64,000 bases of DNA from Aerococcus mictus (GCF_003286595.3 NZ_CP132985.1:1860001-1924000), one strand, 5' to 3'; positions 52,855-62,270 are shown, counted from the first letter of the stretch. Notes: generated by a model not told the origin, from the sequence alone. Made by a program: numbers and translations.

Positions 52855-53745
52855 TTATTCAACAATCTGACTTAACAAACTTTTCGCTTCTTGAAGTCTT
52901 CTTTCAAAAGCTTCCATATCATTATCTTCTAGCTGGTTACGAACCCTGATCTTCCCTTCTTCATATTCTCCCGAAGTGATCATAATTTCAGCAGGATAAT
53001 CAGCATAAGCAGTTTCAGATTTTCCTAGTAAATCGATTCGATCAGTTAAATCAAGATAAGAATCGGAAATCACCGAAAGATTTCCCGAACTTCCTACAGC
53101 ATCTAAGTGGATAATTTGGCATTTATGCGTTAGAAGCTGTTGCATAACTGCTAATACTTCTTCTAAAGGTAAAGTCTGATCAATAAAAGCAAAGGCGACT
53201 TTATCACTATTTATCTCTTTAGCATAAAGTAACATAGAAATAATACTCGAACTGTTGATAATCAAATTATTTTGCTTTGGAAATCCGCTCCGATAGCGAG
53301 TGATTAAGTACAAACTGACCATTACTGCAAGAACAAAATATAAACCACTCCAACTAATAAGTCCATCAGCTTGAAGTCTAGGATAGAAATAAAAGAGAAC
53401 AGCACTAAAGCAAATAATTACAACAGCTAAGGATATCAGACTATTGATAACAAAGGACTTCTTGCTCTGTCCCATGAATGCAAACTGCGTTGATGAGAAA
53501 GAGTTGAGCGGTGTATCATAATTAGTCATTATAATCGTATCTGCCTTTTCTAAATTACCAGATAGTAGATGGATCACAGGAATTTTCTCTAGTAGAACTT
53601 GTTTTTCTGTATGAATAAATTTAGTTGGCCAGCCTAAAGCTTTCATTTCTTGTCCTAACATTTGTAAATAGCGAAACTTTTCTTTTTTGTAGAATCGCCG
53701 ACTTTGAAATATACCAAAACTGGCAATAAGATCCTTCAATTCCAT
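52855..53745 (-). CDS. Membrane protein with M28-peptidase-like traces
   Basis: A 296-residue protein of unknown function. Residues ~65-80 (TIIMTNYDTPLNS) and 155-180 (FPKQNNLIINSSSIISMLL) resemble the fold around the metal site of M28 peptidases (HYDTP and NNAG regions), but the metal ligands are replaced. Two hydrophobic helices lie between (residues ~98-120 and 131-147). The C-terminus is helical and charged. It is the last gene of the sugar-acid operon, six bases after the HAD pseudogene. Confidence 0.6.
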   Translation of the reverse strand: MELKDLIASFGIFQSRRFYKKEKFRYLQMLGQEMKALGWPTKFIHTEKQVLLEKIPVIHLLSGNLEKADTIIMTNYDTPLNSFSSTQFAFMGQSKKSFVINSLISLAVVIICFSAVLFYFYPRLQADGLISWSGLYFVLAVMVSLYLITRYRSGFPKQNNLIINSSSIISMLLYAKEINSDKVAFAFIDQTLPLEEVLAVMQQLLTHKCQIIHLDAVGSSGNLSVISDSYLDLTDRIDLLGKSETAYADYPAEIMITSGEYEEGKIRVRNQLEDNDMEAFERRLQEAKSLLSQIVE

Positions 53746-53751
53746 AGTTAT

Positions 53752-54416
53752 TTAGTCCTTCATCCATTTAATGACTTCATTTAAGTTATCTACTTCAAGT
53801 AAAACATTGTCTGGTCGTGGTTCAGAAGATTTAGGAAATTCGTTATCAGGCACTAAAATAACCCCAATTCCAGCATTATTCGCGGCTTGAGCTCCCACGA
53901 TAGAGTCCTCAATAACCAGAGCTTCATCTGCATCAACTTGGTGATAATCCAAATGTTTCAAATAGACTTCCGGATGAGGTTTATTATGCTTCACATCTTG
54001 GGCAAATAAAATATGGTCAAAATACTTGCTAATCTCAAAGTGTTCTAGCATTTTATATCCCCTAACATTAGGGGCTGATGACCCTAAGCCAACAGCATCA
54101 AATGTCGCCTTACAATAATCCAAAATATCCCTTGCATAGGGCTTTAATTGGACATGATCTTTAGCAATAAATCTAAAAATAAGGTTTCCCGATAGGACCG
54201 AACTTCTTTAGCTTTTTCATCACTTCCGCAAATAGCTACTAAACTATCGTGAACATTACGGGCGCTTTGGCCAATCCAGGATGTAACTAGTCCATCTGGC
54301 ACTTCAATATCAAAGTCATTAAAACTTTGGTGCCAGGCATCATGGTAAACAATTTCACTATTGACCAAAAGACCATCCATATCGAAAATAATGCAATTTT
54401 TATGTATTATTGACAT
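53752..54416 (-). pseudogene. Frameshifted HAD hydrolase, beta-phosphoglucomutase-like
   Basis: Two frames together make one HAD-IA protein of about 221 residues. The first (54416 to the TAA near 54144) holds the nucleophile motif FDMDGLLVNSE and the cap domain, ending in YRETLFLDLL then out-of-frame residues. The second frame continues with AKDHVQLKPYARDILDY, SSAPN, KHNKPHPEVYLKHL and VIEDSIVGAQAA. One base is missing near 54168 (GATTTATTGC where GATTTAATTGC would be needed). It is most simply a one-base deletion or a sequencing error; a -1 slip at the TTATTTTTA just upstream cannot be excluded. Start ATG has AAGGA. Confidence 0.8.
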
Positions 54417-54460
54417 TCATTTCATCCTTATTCGCACATTCTATTAATACAAGACGAATG

Positions 54461-55396
54461 TTATCTTTGAATTTCTGAAATAACATTTTGAGTCGCCTGA
54501 AAAGTCATTTGCTCACTTGCTCCAACAGAAGAAGCTGCTGTATGTGTTCCAATAATTAGATTTTCTAAACCTAGTAAAGGTGAATCTTCTAGTGGTTCCT
54601 GCTCAAAAGCATCAATTCCAGCACCAAAAATTTGTTTATTAGCTAGTGCTTCATAAAGGTCCTTTTCATTAATAATGCCTCCTCTAGCTGTATTAGTTAA
54701 TACTAAGTTAGGTTTTGCTATTGCAAAAAGGTCCTTATTAATCAAATAATGAGTATCTTCAGTTAATGGTATATGAATGGAAATAAAATCACATTCTTTA
54801 AATATGGTTGTTAAATCTTGGGTAAAGTGAATATTGTTTTCTTTAATATAATCTTTATCTTCATAGATATCATAACCATAGATATCCATAGCAAAGCCCT
54901 GAGCGCGTTTAACTGTTTCACGCCCTGTTGCACCTAAGCCAAGTATACCGATTTTTTTGCCGTAAATATCTAGGGCCATTTTCTTAGACCAATCGATTTT
55001 TTCTTTAGCTGCATTATTAATCTCAACGACTCTACGAGCAACAGCCATTAATAGAGCGAAATCATAGTCAGCAACTGCACTTGCATTAGCACCTATCGTA
55101 CGAGTAATGGTAATATCTTTTTCTTTGGCAAGTTCAACATTAATATTATCAATGCCGACTCCATACTTAGCAATAGTTTTCAGCTTAGGTGCATTGTTTA
55201 TCACATTTTCCGTGATTGGATCGACACCTACAATAATTCCATCTACATCTGAAACTGACTCAATAAGTTTTTCTTCTGTATAGATCGTACCTGTTTCATT
55301 AAATATAGGTTCAATATCAGCTTCCTCAAAGAGTTGCACAATTTCTTCTTTATTATATTTAGCAAAGGATCGCGGTGTAATTAATACTTTCGCCAT
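54461..55396 (-). CDS. D-isomer specific 2-hydroxyacid dehydrogenase (phosphoglycerate dehydrogenase-like)
   Basis: A 311-residue NAD-dependent dehydrogenase: GVGIDNINVELAK, Rossmann motif GLGATGRE, NTARGGIINEKDL (Arg), then GAGIDAFEQEP (Glu) and GTHTAASS (His) of the catalytic triad. SerA-like short form without ACT domain. In this operon of PTS, KDPG aldolase and 6-phosphogluconate dehydrogenase genes, reduction of a 2-keto sugar acid (or its phosphate) is more likely than serine synthesis. Its start overlaps the IIA stop (TAATG). Confidence 0.88.
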   Translation of the reverse strand: MAKVLITPRSFAKYNKEEIVQLFEEADIEPIFNETGTIYTEEKLIESVSDVDGIIVGVDPITENVINNAPKLKTIAKYGVGIDNINVELAKEKDITITRTIGANASAVADYDFALLMAVARRVVEINNAAKEKIDWSKKMALDIYGKKIGILGLGATGRETVKRAQGFAMDIYGYDIYEDKDYIKENNIHFTQDLTTIFKECDFISIHIPLTEDTHYLINKDLFAIAKPNLVLTNTARGGIINEKDLYEALANKQIFGAGIDAFEQEPLEDSPLLGLENLIIGTHTAASSVGASEQMTFQATQNVISEIQR

Positions 55397-55839
55397 TAGT
55401 AATCATCTTCCTCTTCTTCCACTTCATTGTTAACAATTTCAGAAATTGGTTCTTGAATGGATTCTTGACCGCTTGATAAAACCATATTGGTAAGTTCACC
55501 AAGACTCAAAGCTGATTTCATGGCATTAGCTTCTAGTAGCATAGGTAAATTCATACCAATAATCACACGGATGTGAATATTTTCTTTCAATAATTCTCGA
55601 TAAATTTGTAGTGTTGCATTAAAAGGAGAGGCCCCATATAGGTCGACAAAGACTAAGACCCCATCGCCACTATCAAGCGCCTTGATAGACTGGCGAACAT
55701 CTTCTTTAAAAGTTTCAAAATCTTGACCAGCTACTAAAGAGCAATAATCAATATGTTCATCAACCCCACCGATCAAAGCAAGGCTATCAATCATGCCCTC
55801 TGCCATACGTCCATGACTTATTAATAAGAGTCCAACCAT
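55396..55839 (-). CDS. PTS mannose-class IIA component
   Basis: A 147-residue EIIA of the mannose/fructose/sorbose family (MVGLLLISHGRMAEG, active His in SHG; VFVDLYGASPFNATL). The open frame reaches 55875, but the ATG at 55839 has GAGGAG eight bases upstream. The protein ends in an acidic tail. It donates phosphate to the IIB encoded just upstream. Confidence 0.92.
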   Translation of the reverse strand: MVGLLLISHGRMAEGMIDSLALIGGVDEHIDYCSLVAGQDFETFKEDVRQSIKALDSGDGVLVFVDLYGASPFNATLQIYRELLKENIHIRVIIGMNLPMLLEANAMKSALSLGELTNMVLSSGQESIQEPISEIVNNEVEEEEDDY

Positions 55840-55852
55840 TTTATCAACTCCT

Positions 55853-56347
55853 CTACTCGAATTTATTAGCGACATCTTTTAATTCCACACGAGTGGAGGA
55901 AGGAATTGCTTGGAAATAGACTTCTACGTCATAATCATCACGTAATTCTTTGAGCATATCATATTGTTCTTGATTGATTGCTACTTCTTTGATGATCGGT
56001 GTTAAACCTGGACGTTGAGGTAAACCTCCAATATTTAATTTTTTAATTGGAACGCCTTCTTTAATAATTTTATACACTGCTTCAATCGTTTTAGTCATGA
56101 ACAGCACCTTATAGTTGTCATATTGACGGTCCTTCCAATAACGAACGGAACCTTCTTCTTTTAAAACGCGAATTTTTTGTCCGGTTCGTCCGCCAGCACT
56201 AATAATGACATTTTTAGCAAAATCATCATGTGCTGAAGGGTCATCTGCTACAAAAATAGCATTGGCTCCAGTCGAATTAACTAAATTAGTGGATACTTGC
56301 CCATGAATTAAACGTGCGTCGACTCTTGCTAAAACAACTTCTCCCAT
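55853..56347 (-). CDS. PTS mannose-class IIB component
   Basis: A 164-residue EIIB of the Man family with the phosphorylated His in VDARLIHGQV near residue 15 and IFVADDPSAHDD and NIGGLPQRPG motifs. It moves phosphate from IIA to the sugar acid carried by IICD. ATG with GGAGGAG upstream; between IID and IIA. Confidence 0.95.
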   Translation of the reverse strand: MGEVVLARVDARLIHGQVSTNLVNSTGANAIFVADDPSAHDDFAKNVIISAGGRTGQKIRVLKEEGSVRYWKDRQYDNYKVLFMTKTIEAVYKIIKEGVPIKKLNIGGLPQRPGLTPIIKEVAINQEQYDMLKELRDDYDVEVYFQAIPSSTRVELKDVANKFE

Positions 56348-56397
56348 AAATTAATCTCCTCCTGATCATTATATTTAAACAAATAAGATAACTTCTC

Positions 56398-57255
56398 CTA
56401 AAGTATACCAACCGCAGCTAGCACACCTAATATTACAGTCAGTCCGATTAGAGCTTTTGTCACATTAAATTCTTTTTTAAGGAAGTAGAAATAGACTCCT
56501 GCTACGGTAAGTAAAGGTAATAGACCTGGTAAAATACCATCTAAGATATCCTGAATAACAAACTCTTTTCCAGAAAGAGTAAACTGTAAACTTGAAGAAA
56601 CCTTTACATAATTACCTGCTAAAATCCCCATCATAAACAATCCTAATATTGACAGGCCGTTAATGATTTTTTGCATAGAGGAGCCCATCACTTCTGAAGC
56701 AGCTGAGCGTCCTAGCTTAAAGCCCATTTGAGCAAAGTAAGCACCAATTAAGTATTGATAAGTAGCAAAACAGATAAATGGAATCAGAGCCCCTAGCCCG
56801 GACCCTTGTTGTGCCCAAGGAAGACCAATAGCGATGAAAATATACTGAATAGTTCCCGAATCAATCGAGTCTCCGATACCCGCTAAGGCTCCCATTAGCC
56901 CTGCTTTTGTGTTATATAATAAGTCATCGGATACAGTAATTTCTTCGCCATTGTGTACCTCTTGAGCCCGAACTTGTTCCATTGAAGCCATGATACCAGT
57001 AATGGTACCGCCACCCCAGGATAACTGGGTGTTGAAGAACAATAGGTGGCGTTGATAAGCTGCCGAAAGTTCATCTTTATCTTTATATAATTTTTTCAAA
57101 ATTGGCATTAAGCCCCACATTAACGCACCAGAGATATAACGGTCAAAAGAATGGGGAATTTCATTAGCAAAATAAAATCGTGTCCATGCTTTATTAACAT
57201 CTTTTGCAGTAATCACTTCTGGAGCTAATGCACTATCTTTTCTAATTTCATTCAT
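56398..57255 (-). CDS. PTS mannose-class IID component
   Basis: A 285-residue EIID of the Man family (LMWGLMPILKKLYKD, FFNTQLSWGGGTITGIMASMEQ, GLMGALAGIGDSIDSGTIQYI). It has a C-terminal membrane part and forms the permease with IIC. The open frame extends to 57288; the ATG at 57255 with AAGGAG upstream is preferred. The frame upstream overlaps the end of IIC. Confidence 0.94.
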   Translation of the reverse strand: MNEIRKDSALAPEVITAKDVNKAWTRFYFANEIPHSFDRYISGALMWGLMPILKKLYKDKDELSAAYQRHLLFFNTQLSWGGGTITGIMASMEQVRAQEVHNGEEITVSDDLLYNTKAGLMGALAGIGDSIDSGTIQYIFIAIGLPWAQQGSGLGALIPFICFATYQYLIGAYFAQMGFKLGRSAASEVMGSSMQKIINGLSILGLFMMGILAGNYVKVSSSLQFTLSGKEFVIQDILDGILPGLLPLLTVAGVYFYFLKKEFNVTKALIGLTVILGVLAAVGIL

Positions 57256-57271
57256 AGCAATCTTCTCCTTC

Positions 57272-58090
57272 TTAATAGTCATCATCATCTTCGTCAGCGC
57301 TTGAACCTGAAACCATACCTGCGGTTGAGCTTCCTTGGGCCATTACGAAGATATAGGCAATTAAAGCACCCAAAATCGCATAAGTAACCATGGTAATCTC
57401 TAAGGAACTGAACATTACTGCCATGAAATAAGCCAAGAGGAAGAAAGGAATATAATTTTTCTTACCGATAACATAAACTGTCACAGCAATACCAATGGCT
57501 GCTAAACCGCCACCGATAACTTCTAAGATATGGAAAATAATTGTACCTGATGCTGATTCAACGAATGATGCAATTAACGGAGTGCCGAGATACAATGCAA
57601 TAAACATAAAAGGTACAAAAATTAAGAACGATACTAAAGTTGGTAACCAAATAATAGAAATTGTTAATTTACGGCTATCTGCTTCTTTTGCAGCATTATC
57701 CATAAATGACCGCGCAATAAAGGTATTAACAAAGAATCTAAATTGATATAAATAAGAACCTAATAATCCGACTGGAACAGCAATACCAACAGCCGCTTCA
57801 GGGCCCATACCACTTAGCAATGCTACAGGTACAGCAATTGCTGCAGCAATACATGGTTCTGATGGCATTTGCCCACCTGGTGAGAATACCCCCATGTAAA
57901 TTAATTGAATAGCTGCTGTAATCACCATCGCATCAGCAACATTACCAAATACTAAACCACCCACAAAACCTGTCATCAGTGGTGAGAACCTAAGGGTTAA
58001 CGTGGCACCACCTAAAATTGAACGTGACATAACCATGGCCACCCAAACTGCAATTGCCAAGGCTTGCCACATACTTACAGTAACATCCAT
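57272..58090 (-). CDS. PTS mannose-class IIC component
   Basis: A 272-residue EIIC of the Man/Sor family: MWQALAIAVWVAM, IYMGVFSPGGQMPSEPCIA and LLSGMGPEAAVGIAVPVGLLG, with about seven hydrophobic helices and an acidic tail. The ATG follows AAAGGAGG. It heads the IIC-IID-IIB-IIA block. A gluconate-specific Man-class PTS is known in Enterococcus faecalis, and the neighbours here suggest a similar acid sugar. Confidence 0.94.
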   Translation of the reverse strand: MDVTVSMWQALAIAVWVAMVMSRSILGGATLTLRFSPLMTGFVGGLVFGNVADAMVITAAIQLIYMGVFSPGGQMPSEPCIAAAIAVPVALLSGMGPEAAVGIAVPVGLLGSYLYQFRFFVNTFIARSFMDNAAKEADSRKLTISIIWLPTLVSFLIFVPFMFIALYLGTPLIASFVESASGTIIFHILEVIGGGLAAIGIAVTVYVIGKKNYIPFFLLAYFMAVMFSSLEITMVTYAILGALIAYIFVMAQGSSTAGMVSGSSADEDDDDY

Positions 58091-58118
58091 ATGTCATCCT
58101 CCTTTAAATAACTAATTT

Positions 58119-59018
58119 TTAATTTTCTTTTTTCTTCATAGCATGGCCTCCAAAGCCATTGCGTAATGCAGAGACAACTTTACCATTAAAGGTATCTGAC
58201 TCTAATGAGCGGTAGCGAGACATTAGAGATGAAGTAATTACTGGAATTGAAACCTGTAAGTCTAAAGCTTCTTCTACAGTCCATTTACCTTCCCCAGATG
58301 AATACATGACACCTTCAATTCCTTCGAGCTTAGCATCCTTCTTAAAGGCATCTGCTGCTAATTCCATTAACCAGGAACGAATAACTGAGCCATTATTCCA
58401 CAAATTAGCAACCGCTTCATAATCATACTCATATTGAGAATGTTCTAAAACATCAAAACCTTCGCCAATAGCAGCCATCATGCCATATTCAATCCCATTA
58501 TGAATCATTTTGAGATAATGCCCACTACCGGCTTTCCCCGTATATAGGTAGCCACCCTCCCAAGATATTTTTTCAAATACAGGCTCAACAATCTTAAAGG
58601 CTTCTTGATCGCCACCAATCATAAAATTACCGCCATTTAGGGCTCCCGACATGCCGCCAGAAGTCCCACAATCAAGAAAATAAATATTATCCTCTTTTAG
58701 TTTTTCATAATTAGCTATGGAATCTTTAAAGAAAGAATTGCCACCATCAATGATAAGGTCTCCTGGATCAAGCTTTTGACTAACTTCATCAATTACTGAA
58801 TTAGTAATATCTCCAGCGGGAACTAATAACCAAACTACTCGCGGCTTAGATAAACCAGCAATCATTTCATCTAAATTTGTAACCCTAGTAAACTTATCAT
58901 GTGTCAAACCCGGATTGCCTGGGTTTTGATCATAACCGAGAACCTCCACGCCGTGGTTGCTCATATTTTCTGCAAGACTGGCTCCCATTTTGCCTAGTCC
59001 AATCATTCCTATTTTCAT
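58119..59018 (-). CDS. 6-phosphogluconate dehydrogenase, decarboxylating, short NAD-type (GntZ/YqeC-like)
   Basis: A 299-residue enzyme of the short 6PGDH class: MKIGMIGLGKMGASLAENM, IIDGGNSFFKDS, GTSGGMSGALNGGNFMIGG and KMIHNGIEYGMMAAIGEG with the catalytic Lys. It converts 6-phosphogluconate to ribulose-5-phosphate and CO2. Its ATG overlaps the stop of the 59015 gene by four bases. A second, long-form enzyme is encoded at 62271, so the organism has two routes with probably different cofactors. Confidence 0.92.
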   Translation of the reverse strand: MKIGMIGLGKMGASLAENMSNHGVEVLGYDQNPGNPGLTHDKFTRVTNLDEMIAGLSKPRVVWLLVPAGDITNSVIDEVSQKLDPGDLIIDGGNSFFKDSIANYEKLKEDNIYFLDCGTSGGMSGALNGGNFMIGGDQEAFKIVEPVFEKISWEGGYLYTGKAGSGHYLKMIHNGIEYGMMAAIGEGFDVLEHSQYEYDYEAVANLWNNGSVIRSWLMELAADAFKKDAKLEGIEGVMYSSGEGKWTVEEALDLQVSIPVITSSLMSRYRSLESDTFNGKVVSALRNGFGGHAMKKKEN

Positions 59019-59512
59019 TTTCTTCTCCTATCAAATTTTTTCTCTAATGTCTGATATTCATTAATCTTAATTTTCGGATTAGTAAGACTGGCTTTACGCT
59101 TTAGTGTCTGCCAATACTGTTTAATTAATTTTGTTCTAAAATGAAATCCACTAATAGAAATTGTTTGATAATCATTAGTTTTATTAGCGATTATCGAAAT
59201 CGTTAAAAAATTATTTTGTGGCGCCAATTGAAGCTGGATAGCATCTTTATAGTAAATGCGTCGATCTTCTTTACAATCTTCTATATAAGAATCATTAATC
59301 CGATACAAGGGCTTATGCTCTAAAATTTGTTTAATAATTAAACACATCACAATGACCAATAGTAGGCAAAGAAAGGCTATTAAAGCTTTAACCCATAGAT
59401 TTAGTGAGAAATAAAGTAACAGTAATATCAAGGCTAGCAAAAATAGACTATAAATAAAAACTGTCATCCAGCCCTTTTTCTGATCATAATAAATTAGTAC
59501 ATCATCATTCAT
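59015..59512 (-). CDS. Small membrane protein of unknown function
   Basis: A 165-residue protein with two adjacent hydrophobic helices (residues ~16-37 and 40-62) and a soluble C-terminal part (IYYKDAIQLQLAPQ, ISISGFHFRTKLI) that resembles STM3941/PH-like membrane proteins in layout. I do not recognise a defined family. It is translationally coupled on both sides (TAATG with the dehydrogenase, ATGA with the short 6PGDH), so it is a genuine member of the sugar-acid operon. Confidence 0.7.
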   Translation of the reverse strand: MNDDVLIYYDQKKGWMTVFIYSLFLLALILLLLYFSLNLWVKALIAFLCLLLVIVMCLIIKQILEHKPLYRINDSYIEDCKEDRRIYYKDAIQLQLAPQNNFLTISIIANKTNDYQTISISGFHFRTKLIKQYWQTLKRKASLTNPKIKINEYQTLEKKFDRRRK

Positions 59513-60495
59513 TATTTTGGTGAAACGATGCCTCCAGGTTCTTCTCCGTTGACAACCTTTTGAATATCATCCACACATTTATCTCCCATGCCTTTAATAC
59601 ATTCATAAGTGTAGGCTGAAATGTGAGGGGTTACTAAGATCTTGTCATTAGAAAAGTATGGATGAGAATTATCAGCAGGTTCTTCTTCCATCACATCTGT
59701 AGCTAAACCAAGTACAATACCTGCTTCGATAGCGTCAATCACTGCCTCTTCATCAACCAGGGCCCCACGAGCAGTATTAGTAATGTAAACGCCCTTTTTC
59801 ATTTTTGAAAAGGCTTCTTCATTTAAGATATGGTAGCTATCTTCATCAAGAGAAGCATTTAAGGAAATAATATCTGCTTTCGCTAATAATTCATCTAACT
59901 CAACGACTTTTGCCCCATGTTTCTCAACCCATTCTGGATCTACCTTGGGGTCACATACATAGAGATTAGCGTTAAAGCCATATTTTAAGATTTCAGCAAC
60001 TCGGCTACCAATATTTCCACAGCCGATAACCCCTACATTTTTTCCAGAAAGTTCATGTCCCATAAACTGAGCGCGATCTTTCCATTTGTTATCTTTAGCC
60101 GCTTGAGCCGCTGGTAGAGTTTGTCTTACGAGCGCTAATAATTGAGCAACAGCATTTTCTGCCACTGTGTCTCTTTCAACTAAAGGAGGAACTATAGTTA
60201 CCAAAGTACCGTGTTCCTTGGCTGCATCAAGATCAATATTGTTATAACCAATACCATGTCTAGAAATAATGAGTAATTCATCTTTATTTTCAAAGAATTC
60301 TTTAGTAAAGAAAGGAGTTACAGAAGAAATGATTAAATTATAACCATGTAATTTCTCAGCTAGACTTTTCCCATCAATGTCATTATCAAAGCGGAAGGAG
60401 TCCACTGGTCCAATTTTTTCTAAAGCTTCAATATGCTCTGGAAACCATTTACCGAAACTACTGGAATTAACCAATGCTATTTTATAATCTGTCAT
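59512..60495 (-). CDS. D-isomer specific 2-hydroxyacid dehydrogenase
   Basis: A 327-residue NAD(P)-dependent dehydrogenase: SRHGIGYNNIDLDAAK, VGVIGCGNIGSRVAE, NTARGALVDEEAV (Arg), DVMEEEPAD (Glu) and TPHISAYTYE (His). The residue pattern resembles 2-ketogluconate/hydroxypyruvate reductases. Only distantly like the other dehydrogenase at 54461, so the operon holds two different ones. The ATG at 60495 follows the GTG at 60498 and is better spaced from TAGG. Confidence 0.88.
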   Translation of the reverse strand: MTDYKIALVNSSSFGKWFPEHIEALEKIGPVDSFRFDNDIDGKSLAEKLHGYNLIISSVTPFFTKEFFENKDELLIISRHGIGYNNIDLDAAKEHGTLVTIVPPLVERDTVAENAVAQLLALVRQTLPAAQAAKDNKWKDRAQFMGHELSGKNVGVIGCGNIGSRVAEILKYGFNANLYVCDPKVDPEWVEKHGAKVVELDELLAKADIISLNASLDEDSYHILNEEAFSKMKKGVYITNTARGALVDEEAVIDAIEAGIVLGLATDVMEEEPADNSHPYFSNDKILVTPHISAYTYECIKGMGDKCVDDIQKVVNGEEPGGIVSPK

Positions 60496-60513
60496 CACAC
60501 ATACCTACCTTTT

Positions 60514-61143
60514 CTAATTTAATTGTGTCACTAAATGATTTAATGCTTGATTAGCTGATTGACCATTATCTTTTGCTATTTCTTTTTCCGAAATAATAAA
60601 GGAACCACCCACAGCAAAGATATTGGGACAACTAAGAAATTCTTGGTAGTTGTTAGAGTTAACGCCTCCAGTTGGTACAAATTTCATGTCATAAAAAGGA
60701 CCACTTAATGCTTTGATTGCATCTAAGCCACCATAAACATTTGCCGGGAAAAATTTCACAATGTCAATGCCATAATTTTGGGCTCTCATTATTTCAGAAG
60801 GAGTTACCGCACCCGGAACAATTGGAATGTCTTTATTTAAACAATATTCAACAACTCTATCTGAAAAACCTGGTGTAACAATAAATTCCGCCCCATTGTC
60901 AATAGCGTCTTTGGCTTGATCTAAAGTACGTACCGTTCCAGCTCCAACAATTAACTGTTTAGCTTCAGACAAATACTTAATCGCTTGAGAAGCGAGTTGG
61001 CTACGGTAGGTAATTTCGATAAAATGTAGATTATTAGCAAGTAATATTTCTGACATCTTATCTAGAAAATTCATATCATTAACTGTATATAAAGGTAGGA
61101 GTTGCTCTTCCCCTAGTTGCTCAACAATGCTTTCACTACTCAT
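60514..61143 (-). CDS. eda: KDPG/KHG aldolase family protein
   Basis: A 209-residue class I aldolase that splits 2-keto-3-deoxy-6-phosphogluconate into pyruvate and glyceraldehyde-3-phosphate. Motifs: FIEITYRS (Glu), VGAGTVRT, FIVTPGFS, PIVPGAVTPSE and the Schiff-base Lys in VKFFPA. It is the first gene of the operon and lies opposite rpiR with two cre-like sites between. No 6-phosphogluconate dehydratase (edd) is in the window, so the source of KDPG, or the true substrate, is open. Confidence 0.9.
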   Translation of the reverse strand: MSSESIVEQLGEEQLLPLYTVNDMNFLDKMSEILLANNLHFIEITYRSQLASQAIKYLSEAKQLIVGAGTVRTLDQAKDAIDNGAEFIVTPGFSDRVVEYCLNKDIPIVPGAVTPSEIMRAQNYGIDIVKFFPANVYGGLDAIKALSGPFYDMKFVPTGGVNSNNYQEFLSCPNIFAVGGSFIISEKEIAKDNGQSANQALNHLVTQLN

Positions 61144-61182
61144 AAAATATTACCCCTGTTCTTCTTATAGAAAGACTATACA

Positions 61183-61196
61183 TGTATACGCTTACA
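61183..61196. promoter_or_regulatory. cre-like site upstream of eda
   Basis: TGTAAGCGTATACA on the minus strand, one mismatch from TGNAANCGNTNNCA, 40 bases before the eda start. Confidence 0.55.
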
Positions 61197-61223
61197 TAAT
61201 CATTATACAGAATATTTTTTTAT

Positions 61224-61237
61224 TGTAAACGTTTTAA
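61224..61237. promoter_or_regulatory. cre-like site in the eda/rpiR divergent region
   Basis: TGTAAACGTTTTAA on the + strand, one mismatch from the CcpA consensus, 73 bases before rpiR. Confidence 0.5.
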
Positions 61238-61309
61238 ATAAATTTTTTTTTATTTCTCATTTGAGTTATAATTAATTTTGATAATTAAAATGCTAGAGGA
61301 GTACGCTCA

Positions 61310-62182
61310 ATGAAAAACCTTGCCTTTAGAAAAAGAATAAAAACTCATCTTCAACATTTGAGTCAAACAGAAAAGAAGATTGCAACATTTCTTACGACCC
61401 ATAGCAATGAGCAATTGCTGAATATGACCATATCTGAGTTAGCTAAAAAGATTGGTGTCTCCCAATCCTCCGTTTTTCAGTTCGTCAAAAAATTAAATTT
61501 CAAAGGCTTTCAAGAGTTTAAATATTTCGTTGCTCAAAATATTGAAGAAGATAAAACAATTAATGACCAAGATATATTAAATCAACATAAAATAAGCAAT
61601 TCAGACTCTCCCCTAGAAGTTGGGGAAAAGGTTATCGCCGCTAATGTTTTTAACCTAAAAAATGCCTTAGATACCGTGGAGGAAAATCAGCTCGATCATA
61701 TTATTAAGCTGATTAAACAATCCAAAACTCTACATTTTTTTGGCCAAGGAGGATCAAATATTGTCGCCTTGGATGGTTATCACAAATTTATTCATAGCTC
61801 ATTTAGCTGTAATTATATTTTCGATTACAATATGCAACTGGTTTATTCCATGAAACTGAGTTCTAAGGACTGTGTCTTTCTATTCTCCCATTCCGGAAAA
61901 ACTCCAGAAACCCTCAATATAGCCAAACACTGTCGTAAACAGGGGGCTAACATAGTTGTGATGACTAGCAACCCAGATTCAGATTTAATCGCCTTGGCCA
62001 ATGAAAGTTTAATTATATATATAGAAGATTCTCTATATCGTAACGAATATTTATCGTCGCGAGTAGTTTATTCAACACTCTTAGATATTCTTTATGTCAA
62101 TATTATTGCCGACAATGCTAAGGAAGAAAAAAACACTATAGATCGGAGCTTAAAAATCATTAATGACGCAAAAAACAATTAA
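61310..62182 (+). CDS. MurR/RpiR family transcriptional regulator
   Basis: A 290-residue regulator with an N-terminal helix-turn-helix (LSQTEKKIATFL, MTISELAKKIGVSQSSVFQFVKKL) and a C-terminal SIS domain for a phosphosugar ligand (LHFFGQGGSN, FLFSHSGKTPETLN). Transcribed away from the eda-PTS operon and convergent with gnd, it is the obvious local regulator, responding to a phosphorylated sugar acid. ATG with AGAGGAG. Confidence 0.92.
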   Translation: MKNLAFRKRIKTHLQHLSQTEKKIATFLTTHSNEQLLNMTISELAKKIGVSQSSVFQFVKKLNFKGFQEFKYFVAQNIEEDKTINDQDILNQHKISNSDSPLEVGEKVIAANVFNLKNALDTVEENQLDHIIKLIKQSKTLHFFGQGGSNIVALDGYHKFIHSSFSCNYIFDYNMQLVYSMKLSSKDCVFLFSHSGKTPETLNIAKHCRKQGANIVVMTSNPDSDLIALANESLIIYIEDSLYRNEYLSSRVVYSTLLDILYVNIIADNAKEEKNTIDRSLKIINDAKNN

Positions 62183-62183
62183 A

Positions 62184-62266
62184 AAATCACTACTTAACTA
62201 AGTTTCTCTTTCCTTTTACTTTTCAAGTACAAAGTGATAGCTTAGTTTCATAGTGATTTTCTTTTT
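62184..62266. terminator. Bidirectional terminator between rpiR and gnd
   Basis: AAATCACTA (62184-62192) pairs with TAGTGATTT (62251-62259) and AACTAAG with CTTAGTT inside it; T-rich on both outer sides. Confidence 0.65.
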
Positions 62267-62270
62267 GAAA

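Noticed and set aside
54144..54200. Programmed -1 frameshift in the HAD gene
   Set aside because: The heptamer is not a canonical slippery site and no clear downstream stimulator is visible; a simple one-base loss explains it better.
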